Source of the DNA: an uncultured Muribaculaceae bacterium
Lineage (GTDB): Bacteria > Bacteroidota > Bacteroidia > Bacteroidales > Muribaculaceae
DNA length: 64,000 nt
Assembly (NCBI GenBank): GCA_910579675.1
Contig: CAJTUF010000002.1
Span: 124,001 to 188,000, forward strand
Direction: 5' to 3'
A model generated the notes under the pieces. The model saw only the letters and a list, made by a program, of their open reading frames with translations. It was not told the origin of the DNA and did not search any database. This document shows, one piece after another, positions 57,001 through 64,000 of the stretch. The translations under genes and the position numbers were made by a program. How positions within the stretch are numbered: position 1 is the stretch's first letter; each line of letters opens with the position of its first letter.

Positions 57001-57381
57001 TTTGAGGGTGAATGACGCGCTTGCCTGCGGCTGACTGCTCCACTCACCTCCGTTTGCCATATCTTCGGGCGACATGGTAGGAGTATCCTTGTGGGTAGTG
57101 GTGGTAAATGGGAAATCTCCGTCGGCTGAGTTGTAGATCCGGTAGAGATTTTTGTATTGATCGTAGATTATGATCGACAGATCATTGATATCTTCGATGG
57201 CATCTCCGGGAGTGCTGCGTCCGACAGTGTTGGCCACCACGGGATAGAAGTTGACAGTTGCATGGAGGTTGCCTTCACCTTCTGATGGAGTCTGAAACCC
57301 GAGATCGAGATCGTCAGCGCAAGCTGAAGTCAGAAGGATGAAAAAAAGTGAGGCAAGGATCTTGCCGAAGTTTTTCAACAT
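54055..57381 (-). CDS. Giant fimbrial adhesin lipoprotein, module 2 (DUF4906-like)
   Basis: 1108 residues. Lipoprotein signal with C21 (LLTSAC). Near the start DAIEDINDLSIIIYD is the pilin-like first strand region; VTVSYDGSGLYQDVYVYIRKVTIKDIPASCLLG marks a conserved fimbrillin-type domain. HYKVTLKFHGWANQPEWHIDY follows, and the C-terminal part has FISUMP-like features (GFGIMYGDGATETQTTF, YNARDARQIFFSMGKFGQGR, GALRYGDVTNP). Its size, about twice a stalk pilin, points to a tip adhesin of a type V pilus. It is a paralogue of the 1120-residue protein at 58903-62265. It lies 70 bases after the 421-residue subunit. Confidence 0.75.
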   Translation of the reverse strand: MLKNFGKILASLFFILLTSACADDLDLGFQTPSEGEGNLHATVNFYPVVANTVGRSTPGDAIEDINDLSIIIYDQYKNLYRIYNSADGDFPFTTTTHKDTPTMSPEDMANGGEWSSQPQASASFTLKDIPFGTYYIYAVANMGPITTQQASSIEDLQNITLSWDPERVASNNQMFGYFTNSSEASTDTPVAGFGPVAVRFNKNTSITAWIKRASSKVTVSYDGSGLYQDVYVYIRKVTIKDIPASCLLGADNKPAASGAGQPSPLIADGESVFYNTRGIATDDKDPGSDWENSWLRITNATKSNDSFHSYSAPSLFFYENMQGDYENSPDKDKYCKQPDFDDVEDFLEELGKNPNASPADFDTKDQVPMGSYIEVEGYYLSQNKNNIGSGPIKYRFMLGKNTTYNFNAQRNHHYKVTLKFHGWANQPEWHIDYVEENPGLYTPDRFYMPYLYNQKADFPVKLNGKCKSLKMEIVENAWGPRLPDDPSNAPAGTVKATGAVQPGMTLDYYDFVWNRYVWETFNNGYNGKRWPSLGYLALTKPSNIPPANILMDVSFSDKEAGYNQLKAYYEGRGGSAQSKNNLPQNVRVFSDFSHTGMLNTSDNNLTINQYEVLRSDDNGSDLLIPLFTRPKSMIHGTDFSGNNPYGYYIRYAKLRITAVFSTGHGDETVEKYVDVYQVPRITNPKAVWRKSGSSEDFNVLLTTRSGGPSNSDYIGFISDGSWSATVDQIGGYDNFSIAGNGGEYVSTSPTEIVGRTGSQVKFKIKFGGAANACGIVTVRYHGGTCVHRIFLRQGYEPMQITSGGATWCSFNVYSSTGAFNTSGNNVVNATLVQSPLSIGSLFKKGNYQQGILIRNNNTWGPLVSGSYNFALSNGKTSGWGSDNSANSNNANIRCTDGISYLRSQYYYSDASLVSRQRNWQWAKFKAGGRTYRVPTYAEFKDITDNCDFGFGIMYGDGATETQTTFTDAEGYMDQNGSTTSSSLGVRGVLVYNARDARQIFFSMGKFGQGRRTMFNLQGLTAGALRYGDVTNPLDPTETNKNNNYRPIPYNLGHQPGSLYWIRGIKYDHVHNENDVAVGAWDINYFSFNFSEYTNNNYRDALPIKLVVD

Positions 57382-57451
57382 GGATGACAGAATAGAATAG
57401 TGTATATGATGCTTGAAAAAATTGAGTGCAGATAATATCGGCCATCAGTGG

Positions 57452-58717
57452 TCAGTTGTTGCCCGAAGGCCATGAAATGATGGGCGAATCCTGTCCGGGC
57501 CCAAAGGATCCATAATCCGGATCAAGGGCAATCTCGACATAAGGCACTACCTTTACCTCACAATTGATTGTATAGCCGGTAAAGGAAAAGTAGACCTTGA
57601 CGAAAGTGTTTCGTGGGAGCGACGGAAGGTTGGGGAGAGCCACAGGACCAAATTCCACCGGCTCCGGGTTGTTGTCTATCTCCACCTTGGCGGTAAGTTG
57701 GTATCCGTCGCCACCTGTTGGCACCGGACTTTCAAGGAAATAGAGCTGAGGAGCGTAAGCCTTGGTATAGGTTGACGAGGATGCACCACCGGCATTGTAG
57801 CCAAAGTCAACAGGTGTGAACACGTATGGGGCCGTAGTGAGCGATGGCGGGGTGGTATATGTGGTTATCACTCTACCATCAGAATTGACATTCAGTGGAT
57901 ACTTGGCAGGAGAATAGGTGGTGTTGCAGGGAAAGAGATATTGCTTTTCGGCCAGACCTGATATTGCGATTTCTGCGAAGCGGAAGCTCTCTGTCGAGAT
58001 GGTATTGTCGGAATCTATGTAGAAAGCAAATTTGACAGTGCTTCGGGTTACAAAGAGTGTTTCGCTCTGGATAGGCTGTTGTCCATCGCCGTAGGATGAG
58101 GCATCGGCTATCGGAATGTCGAAATATTCGCTCATCGGGATATAGCTCCGGGTCGAGCCGGTATTGTCGATATAGGGAGAGGCCTCGTGGGTGGAGGTCC
58201 ATTGCGAGGCCATCTGCAGATCTGCCGCCGCAGCGGGGGTAAGAGTTGCGCCTTTGGCATACGAACCTTCCCAGTCGACAGCCGGGTGGATAGATGCCTC
58301 GTTGGCTATGACGTATATGCGCTTTGTCTCGCCGCCGATCACGCGGAAGATATACTCGCCGAAAAGGTCGCCCGGTTGAGGGACGCGGTCGGGGTAGCCA
58401 TAGCATTTGTTGCCCTCGACAACATTACCGACATTGACTACAATCACACGCAGGGTGTTGATTCCTTCATAGACGGTGGCTGCGTCTTCAAACCCAAATG
58501 GATAGCCGTCGGGTTGTTGACCGATGGGATATGACGATGAGCGCGCGACGGCATCAGCTCCGGGATTGTTGAGACTCACCATAAGATGAAGATCTACCAT
58601 CCGTTGCGAAGCGTCGGGCGAGTCGGACATTGAGTCGGAACAAGCCGAGAGCATGGCCATTCCAAACATCATGCAAGCCGACAGCAGATGTCGGTAAGAA
58701 AGTGTAGATAAGATCAT
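57452..58717 (-). CDS. Fimbrial subunit lipoprotein, module 2
   Basis: 421 residues. Lipoprotein signal with C26 (MLSAC). The middle has ESxTLFVTRSTVKFAFYID, TTYSPAKYPLN and the C-terminal LPNLPSLPRNTFVKVYFSFTGYTINCEVKVVPYVEIALDPDYGSFGPG. The same blocks occur in the 373-residue protein of module 1. The C-terminal strands VKVYFSFTGYTINCEVKVVPY resemble the donor-strand part of type V pilins. It probably polymerises with or below the giant adhesin encoded directly downstream. The exact position in the pilus is not known. Confidence 0.75.
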   Translation of the reverse strand: MILSTLSYRHLLSACMMFGMAMLSACSDSMSDSPDASQRMVDLHLMVSLNNPGADAVARSSSYPIGQQPDGYPFGFEDAATVYEGINTLRVIVVNVGNVVEGNKCYGYPDRVPQPGDLFGEYIFRVIGGETKRIYVIANEASIHPAVDWEGSYAKGATLTPAAAADLQMASQWTSTHEASPYIDNTGSTRSYIPMSEYFDIPIADASSYGDGQQPIQSETLFVTRSTVKFAFYIDSDNTISTESFRFAEIAISGLAEKQYLFPCNTTYSPAKYPLNVNSDGRVITTYTTPPSLTTAPYVFTPVDFGYNAGGASSSTYTKAYAPQLYFLESPVPTGGDGYQLTAKVEIDNNPEPVEFGPVALPNLPSLPRNTFVKVYFSFTGYTINCEVKVVPYVEIALDPDYGSFGPGQDSPIISWPSGNN

Positions 58718-58902
58718 TAAAAAAGGGGAGAGGGCGATTGTTGAGAATAGTGAATAAGATGGGAGGAGGGGGGAGGAGAGGTTGGATGGAAAGAGGAGGT
58801 GAGAGAGGTGTCGGGGAAAGAGGATGTAAAGTTAGTGATTTTTTATGAATTGAGAAAGGGGAGAGTGGTGAGGAGAGAGGGATGAGGATTACTTTTCAAG
58901 TG
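58718..58902. other. Pyrimidine/purine-skewed intergenic stretch between pilus modules
   Basis: The plus strand is almost pure purine (GGAGGAGGGG-like runs), so the minus-strand transcript is C/U-rich. A TAACTTTA sequence on the minus strand (58834-58827) is a near match to TAnnTTTG and could start transcription of module 2. No inverted repeats typical of invertible promoters are visible and no gene is seen. Confidence 0.6.
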
Positions 58903-61900
58903 TCAATTGGCGATGCAACGCACGAAGCAAGCGTCTGTGGTCGATGATGGTTGGCCACCTACCTGGACAACGATATTGGAATATTCGATAGTGTTGAAGT
59001 CGTAGGTGGAGTAGTTAATATCCCAAGCTGGAATTAGATTAACCATTGTATTGAACCAATATATAGCGCCGTCGGAGCGGAAGATGTCCCAAAAGAGAGG
59101 TGCATCAAATACACCATACTTATAGATACCCGCAGCCTCTGTTTTATTCTCATTTGTTGTCACGGCATCAAAATATCCCCAACGAGTGGCACATGAGTAG
59201 CGCAGGACGCCGCTAAAAGACTTTGCAACTCCTTGATATGTTCTCGAAAGCGAATGTTTGCGATGTCCGTATCCCGATGAGCCCATTGGGAAGAATAGAT
59301 TGCCGCCTGTACGGGTGTCGTAGACAAAGCATCCGCGCATGCCTTTGACGTCACCTGCCTCTCCTTTGTGGCCGAACACGTCGCCGATGCTGGAGGCGGT
59401 ACCTGTAGCGCCATCTCCGTAGCACACACCAAAGCCGGTCTGAATGTGCCAGTCGGTATCGGCTACACCAGCTTTAGGTTTAAACGACATGAAATCATCG
59501 TAGGTGGCTACACGGTAGCCATCTCCCCGGGCCGGGAATGTGCCGCCTTGCGGATTAAACGATTTGACATCGCTCCACTTAGCTCCTTTAGTGCCATCGG
59601 TAAGGGTCAGGTTAGTACCTGCATTGCCCTCAAAATCATTAGGCTGGACCAAACGCCAAGGAGACTTGCTGTTGACGTTGCTCTCCGACGCTATGCCGGT
59701 CCAGTTGCCGAATCGGAACAGCGATCCCTCATCGAGCGGATTTTGAGCTACATTATTCTGATCAATAGCATTGCCGGTACACCACACCCTGCCGTCGCCG
59801 AATGTGTCGTCGGCCTCATATCCTTGACGGACGAAAATAAGATGGTAGCAAGAGCAATAGTTGTATTCCACACGGATAATTGCGTAGCGCGGCTTCGATG
59901 CCGTGCCGTTGAATATCACGTCGAAGTCCATGAAAGTGTTAGATGCACCCTCAACCGACTGCCGGGTCATGACCTCATTGGCGTATTGGAAAGTATAGTC
60001 GGCTGTGGAGGTGCCGGGAGCGCCTTTGAGGCTGATAAAGTTTTCTTCCGATTGACGGATGACATACGCACGCCAAGGGCCGTCGCTCTTGAGATCTTTG
60101 AATTCGGTGGCATCTTCCGATTCAAGCACTTTGAGCTTCACATTGAAGGACGCATCGTTGTTGGCGCTGCGATAAATGCCTTTTGGATTAACGAGGCGGC
60201 GCACCTGTCGTACTTGAATATTTTGTTTGTCCTTATCTTGCTGCACAAGGTTAAGATCGCTGCTATCGAGTTTGCGGCCATCTGAAAGCTCAATCACAAT
60301 ATTTACTTTAGCATCGCGATAAAACGCATTGTAGGGATTATTGCCGGTGTATGCTGTACGGGTGATCATCTGTCGTGCTCGGGTCCATATCGGTACCTTG
60401 ACATAATATGTACCGTTGTCCCACGACACATGAAGTTTATCTTTATCCATTGCCTCATAAAGAGGATATGAGCTTATTGCGGCTTCATCTTCCGTATACT
60501 CCCTATGGCCAAGGTTGTTCTTGTCATAGTGATCCTTGTTGAATACGGATGGGGTAGAGTGTGCCAGATCCGTAGGTTCGGGAACGACAAGTGCATTGGC
60601 CGGTCTACGGAGTGACAGGAATCCATTCCACGGTTGGTTGTCCAAAATGCCGGTGTTAACGTAGCGGGCAAAAGCACCATACCACCAAGAAGATGGTTGG
60701 GAATTCCGGATGCTGCTTAGGGAGTTGGTATTTAAGGTCAAATTGACAGGGTATTTGCAATCGGTAGGATACCAATTGTTTTGCACAATATCGGCAGTGA
60801 TGCGTTTGATGGTCACATCTTCGGGAGCATCAAACTCAATGGGGATCATTGCCGAATGATTGTAGAGATAAGATATGTAGAATGGGCGCGGGTAACGCAA
60901 AGGAGTGGGGTCTTTTTTGTAGTCGATGTGCCAGTCTACGTCGTTGGCCCAGCCCTTAAACATAAGGGTGAGCTTGTAGTGGTAGTTGCGTTCGGCGTTG
61001 TAGTCGAGGTGGGTGTCTTTGCCGAGCATGAAGCGATAGGTTATCTCGCCCTGCTTCTCGGTGGAATTGTTGGAGTTGTAGTAGGCTTTCACCTCGATGT
61101 AGGAGCCATATTTCTTGGCGTCTTTCCAAGCAATGTCGGAGGGGTCGACTCCTGAGGGGTACGACACCACGCCGGAGTTTTTGTGCTCATCGTTGACCTG
61201 CTGACGCTTGTCGGTGGGGGTGCCGTCTTCGCCTTTGCCCTGCATGTTTTCGTAGAAATAGAGGGCGTTGACATTCTCGCCGTGCATGGCCTTAATCCTC
61301 GCTTCGTCGGTTGTGAGGTTCGGGTCTTCCATCACTTCCTTGTAGTTGTAGCCGTTGATAGGATGTGATTTCGACACATAGCCGGGCCAATCTTTGTTGT
61401 AGGCAGTGAGGGGTATATCGTCGGTGGGCTTCACACCCTCGGGGCAGTAGCTTATCACCTGCTCGGAATTGCGGTAGAGGGCCACCTCCGAGTCAGGAGT
61501 CTTATTTTCCGTATCAAACGGATCGTAGGGATTGTATTTGCCGAGATAGCATGTCTGAGGAATATCCTTGATGGTGACGGAGCGGATAAAGATCTCCACG
61601 CCATCTTTCAGACCGGAGCCGTCGAAAGCCACGGTGACTTTCGACGCGGCGCGCTTCACCCAAGCGTGGAGCGACACCGCGGGCTTGCTTATCTCGATGG
61701 TAGGGGCATCGAAGCCGGCGCTTTTGTTGTCGGGAGAGAAGTAGCCAAACATCTGATTGTTGGCCGGCACATTTTCGAGATTCCAGTTGAGATTGATGCT
61801 TTTCAGAGCCGACAGGGGTTGATCGTCGATCTTTGCAAGGGTTTCTTCGGGCACATTTGCCACGGCATATATCTGATAATTGCCATAAGGGATCTCTTTC

Positions 61901-62265
61901 AGCTGGAATGTCGCCTTTTTTGTTTCCGATTCGGCCTGATGCTCATTGCTGCCAATGGCATCCGACGATGTTTCTTTATTTTCGGAAATTACAGGATTTT
62001 CCACCTTCACGCGTTTCACAAACTCACCGGCGGGAGTGTAGAAAATGACATTGATATTGTCCATATCCTTTATGGCATTGCCGGGAGTGCCGCCTTCGGC
62101 CCTCGACACAATGCCGGGCACAAGGGGCTTGAAGGTTACGTTGGCCGATATGGTGGCCTGACCCTCTCCGGCATAGGAGGGGTCAAAAATGAGGTCGTCG
62201 GAGCAGCCGTATGATAAAGCCAGAATCAATAGGAAAGAAAATAACTTTAAAATACCGTGTTTCAT
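58903..62265 (-). CDS. Giant fimbrial adhesin lipoprotein, module 1 (DUF4906-like)
   Basis: 1120 residues. Lipoprotein signal with C21 (LSYGC). NAIKDMDNINVIFYTPAGEFVKRV near the start and VTVAFDGSGLKDGVEIFIRSVTIKDIPQTCYLG mirror the module 2 paralogue. NYHYKLTLMFKGWANDVDWHIDYKKDP and the FISUMP-like end (GFGVCYGDGATGTA, YDTRTGGNLFFPMGSSGYGHRKH, GVLRYSCATRWGYFD) also correspond. Sequence between these blocks has diverged strongly, so the two giants may bind different ligands. It lies 50 bases after the 373-residue subunit. Confidence 0.75.
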   Translation of the reverse strand: MKHGILKLFSFLLILALSYGCSDDLIFDPSYAGEGQATISANVTFKPLVPGIVSRAEGGTPGNAIKDMDNINVIFYTPAGEFVKRVKVENPVISENKETSSDAIGSNEHQAESETKKATFQLKEIPYGNYQIYAVANVPEETLAKIDDQPLSALKSINLNWNLENVPANNQMFGYFSPDNKSAGFDAPTIEISKPAVSLHAWVKRAASKVTVAFDGSGLKDGVEIFIRSVTIKDIPQTCYLGKYNPYDPFDTENKTPDSEVALYRNSEQVISYCPEGVKPTDDIPLTAYNKDWPGYVSKSHPINGYNYKEVMEDPNLTTDEARIKAMHGENVNALYFYENMQGKGEDGTPTDKRQQVNDEHKNSGVVSYPSGVDPSDIAWKDAKKYGSYIEVKAYYNSNNSTEKQGEITYRFMLGKDTHLDYNAERNYHYKLTLMFKGWANDVDWHIDYKKDPTPLRYPRPFYISYLYNHSAMIPIEFDAPEDVTIKRITADIVQNNWYPTDCKYPVNLTLNTNSLSSIRNSQPSSWWYGAFARYVNTGILDNQPWNGFLSLRRPANALVVPEPTDLAHSTPSVFNKDHYDKNNLGHREYTEDEAAISSYPLYEAMDKDKLHVSWDNGTYYVKVPIWTRARQMITRTAYTGNNPYNAFYRDAKVNIVIELSDGRKLDSSDLNLVQQDKDKQNIQVRQVRRLVNPKGIYRSANNDASFNVKLKVLESEDATEFKDLKSDGPWRAYVIRQSEENFISLKGAPGTSTADYTFQYANEVMTRQSVEGASNTFMDFDVIFNGTASKPRYAIIRVEYNYCSCYHLIFVRQGYEADDTFGDGRVWCTGNAIDQNNVAQNPLDEGSLFRFGNWTGIASESNVNSKSPWRLVQPNDFEGNAGTNLTLTDGTKGAKWSDVKSFNPQGGTFPARGDGYRVATYDDFMSFKPKAGVADTDWHIQTGFGVCYGDGATGTASSIGDVFGHKGEAGDVKGMRGCFVYDTRTGGNLFFPMGSSGYGHRKHSLSRTYQGVAKSFSGVLRYSCATRWGYFDAVTTNENKTEAAGIYKYGVFDAPLFWDIFRSDGAIYWFNTMVNLIPAWDINYSTYDFNTIEYSNIVVQVGGQPSSTTDACFVRCIAN

Positions 62266-62315
62266 CGTCTGTTTTAGCTGAAAGAAATGCGAGTCTGAAG
62301 TTGTATGGGAGCAAA

Positions 62316-63437
62316 TTAGTCGCGCTCTATGCCGAAATCAGGTTTCAGCCATACGCCGGTGTATGGCTGGAGGGTAACTTCAAGATTGTTGTTATATACG
62401 GTGATGTTAATTATCACAAAGGTGTTGCGGGGGAGAGATGGGAGATTGGGGAGAGGGGCCGAGAGCTCGACACCATCAACCGTGATCGACACCGAATAGG
62501 GGGTGGGGCCGGAGCCATATCGAGTCTCGGTGAGATAGACTATCGGCGATTTAAATTCTCGCCCTTTGTCGTCGGTTTGGGTGAGCTGAAAGGTGTAGTC
62601 GGCCACCGAAGCGGTTGAGGGCACCTCGTAGGAGGTGATGATGCGGTTGGTACCATCCGCCGGGCTCTTGGCCGGGCTGTAGGTGGTGGCGCGGGGTATG
62701 AGATATTCGCTGTCGGCTATGCTGCTCACAACCACGGGCGACAGCTCTACCTTTGAATCGGTGTTCAGGAAGCAGCTCTCGTCGAGAGTAAGCTGAACGG
62801 CAAACTTCGTTGCCACGCGGGTCACGAAAAGGGTGCTCTCGTAGGGGATGGGCTGAGGCTCATCGGGATCGGTCATGTCATATTTAGGATCACCGATCTC
62901 GATGGTGTGAAACTCAGTCATGGGGATCAGGGATCCGTCGGGAAACATCGGCTTGTCGCTCTCGCGGGTGAGAGTCCAGTCGAGGGCGCCGGTGGCCTCG
63001 GTGAAGTTTTCGCCGGCCATGAGGTCGCGCAGAGTGGTGCGGTAGTCGTCGGGCAGGGCTGCCTCATTGCCGAAGAGATATACGGTCTTGGTGTCGTTGG
63101 GCTTCACGCGGTAGGCATCGGTCGCGGCCTCTACCGCGGCCGGCTGCGAGACGTACACATTGTGCTCGATGCGCCCGTCGCCGTCGACCACGATAAACCT
63201 CATGGTCTGGATGAGCTCGTTGTCGCCCGATACGCCGCCAAAATATGTGGTATCGATCGGTACAGGCTCGGTGATGTCGTTGGCCCTGACGCTTAGGCGC
63301 AGGTAGGTCTCGGCCACGCGCTCCGGTTCGGGCTCGGGCAGGGGAGAGGCCGAGTCGGAGCATCCCGCGGCCCCGAGCGCGAGTATGAGCGCGAGCGCGG
63401 AGGTGATGGCTGAATGATGATTGGTCGGAAAGATCAT
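62316..63437 (-). CDS. Fimbrial subunit lipoprotein, module 1
   Basis: 373 residues. Lipoprotein signal with C26 (GAAGC). It carries ESTLFVTRVATKFAVQL, ATTYSPAKSPADG and C-terminal LPNLPSLPRNTFVIINITVYNNNLEVTLQPYTGVWLKPDF, the same blocks as the 421-residue module 2 protein. The start overlaps the stop of the upstream FimB-like gene as ATGA, coupling it to the assembly/anchor subunit. Confidence 0.75.
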   Translation of the reverse strand: MIFPTNHHSAITSALALILALGAAGCSDSASPLPEPEPERVAETYLRLSVRANDITEPVPIDTTYFGGVSGDNELIQTMRFIVVDGDGRIEHNVYVSQPAAVEAATDAYRVKPNDTKTVYLFGNEAALPDDYRTTLRDLMAGENFTEATGALDWTLTRESDKPMFPDGSLIPMTEFHTIEIGDPKYDMTDPDEPQPIPYESTLFVTRVATKFAVQLTLDESCFLNTDSKVELSPVVVSSIADSEYLIPRATTYSPAKSPADGTNRIITSYEVPSTASVADYTFQLTQTDDKGREFKSPIVYLTETRYGSGPTPYSVSITVDGVELSAPLPNLPSLPRNTFVIINITVYNNNLEVTLQPYTGVWLKPDFGIERD

Positions 63438-64000
63438 AGGTCGGCTTCGTTGATGCGTACTACCCAGTTGTTGACCACGATGTGGGTGCGTACCCAGCTG
63501 TTGTTTTCGTCGAGGAAGAAGATCACCGACCAGTAGTCTTCACGGTCGAGATATTCCTGTGAGGTCATTTTGCCGAAATGCTCGCTCTTGAGCAGGAGGA
63601 GATAGGGCACGAGGGGGATAGACACTGTGGGGCGTCCGGCAGGTGCCGATTTGTGGTTGATGAGCAGGCGCATGGGGGCGTCGGCCATCAGGCGCGAGGT
63701 CGAAAACTCGGCGAAAGCGAGGATGGGTTCGCCGAGGCCCGAGGGCACGGTATTGCCTTTGATCCAGGGGTAGATGGTAAACGGCTCTACGGGGAGGAGA
63801 TTGTTGGCGCCATCGAAGATCGAGTTGGCCGCATCGGTGAGGGTGAAGGTGAAGTCGGCGCTCTCCACCGGCTCACCGCTCAGGTGCTGGAGCAGGATGC
63901 GGATGTTGTGGGTGTCTTTCATCATTGGCACGGTGTAGATGCGCTCGGGCTCCACATCGCGCTCCACCACCTCAAAGGTGGCTTCGCCATAGAAGAGGTG
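63434..64000 (-). CDS. FimB/Mfa2-like fimbrial anchor protein, C-terminal part (cut by window end)
   Basis: 188 residues visible; the N-terminus lies outside the window. Reading starts with HLFYGEATFEV at the window edge and contains HNIRILLQHLSGEPVESADFTFTLTDAANSIFDGANNLLP, AFAEFSTSRLMADAPMRLLINHKSAPAGRPTVSIPLVPYLLLLKSEHFGKMTSQEYLDREDYWSVIFFLDENNSWV and VVNNWVVRINEADL. This is the Mfa2/FimB anchor family pattern: a C-terminal beta domain with the LLxSEH and FFLD segments. Such proteins anchor type V pili in the outer membrane and set their length. Confidence 0.8.
   Translation of the reverse strand, partial: HLFYGEATFEVVERDVEPERIYTVPMMKDTHNIRILLQHLSGEPVESADFTFTLTDAANSIFDGANNLLPVEPFTIYPWIKGNTVPSGLGEPILAFAEFSTSRLMADAPMRLLINHKSAPAGRPTVSIPLVPYLLLLKSEHFGKMTSQEYLDREDYWSVIFFLDENNSWVRTHIVVNNWVVRINEADL

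Noticed and set aside
58718..58902. Invertible promoter of the pilus locus
   Set aside because: No inverted repeat pair flanks the spacer and no invertase gene is nearby.
1..64000. tRNA, rRNA, insertion sequences or prophage
   Set aside because: No tRNA-like cloverleaf, rRNA segment, transposase, integrase or phage gene was recognised on either strand.

Overview
This window is chromosomal DNA of an anaerobic Bacteroidales bacterium, most likely of the Muribaculaceae type. The evidence is two SusC/SusD loci, type V (Mfa/Fim) pilus lipoproteins, Bacteroidales promoters (TTTG, about 19 bases, TAnnTTTG), an NADP-type glutamate dehydrogenase, a membrane pyrophosphatase, an anaerobic sulfatase-maturase-like radical SAM enzyme, and high GC content. 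Family names come from reading the translated sequences; no database was searched.

Layout. 0-1.4 kb: end of a surface-sugar locus (ATP-grasp protein, LegB-like dehydratase). 1.4-4.7 kb: FadL-type porin, Tpx peroxidase and a secreted unknown protein. 4.8-9.9 kb: thiamin operon thiS, tenI-thiE fusion, thiG, thiH, tenA, thiD behind a TPP riboswitch. 9.9-10.4 kb: relic of an AAA ATPase gene with its promoter and a 23-bp tandem repeat array. 10.4-14.6 kb: parA, parB, a DUF5683 protein and an MltD-like transglycosylase. 14.8-16.2 kb: a lipoprotein. 16.3-23.9 kb: susC-susD-susE-susF-like glycan uptake locus without enzymes. 24-29.4 kb: a second susC-susD pair.

29.5-30.9 kb is an AT-richer island: a hairpin-rich element, a leader with several competing stems and a possible pseudoknot, and a DUF3791 / DUF3990 / small-helical trio. 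31-39 kb: beta-propeller lipoprotein, lactonase, TsaC, polyprenyl sugar transferase, ClC channel and the NAD salvage pair pncA-pncB, with an anSME-like enzyme convergent to pncB. 40.4-42.2 kb: an OmpA/TPR lipoprotein apparently built for high expression. 42.2-45.6 kb: an rSAM/lipoprotein system with two tandem lipoproteins, one radical SAM/SPASM enzyme and a secreted alpha/beta hydrolase. 45.7-53.9 kb, minus strand: gdhA, hppA, a WYL regulator, truA, speA and rplS. 54-64 kb, minus strand: type V pilus locus with two copies of a small-subunit plus giant-adhesin module behind a FimB/Mfa2-like protein cut by the window end.

How the genes fit together: the thiamin operon makes thiazole phosphate (ThiS/G/H), probably tautomerises it (TenI half), salvages pyrimidine (TenA, ThiD) and couples the two (ThiE half). 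PncA and PncB recover NAD from nicotinamide. The Sus-like proteins import glycans. HppA and ClC act in ion transport. The most promising places for new biology are the rSAM/lipoprotein pair, the structured leader ahead of the DUF3990 trio, the repeat array in front of the dead ATPase gene, and the duplicated giant pilus adhesins.
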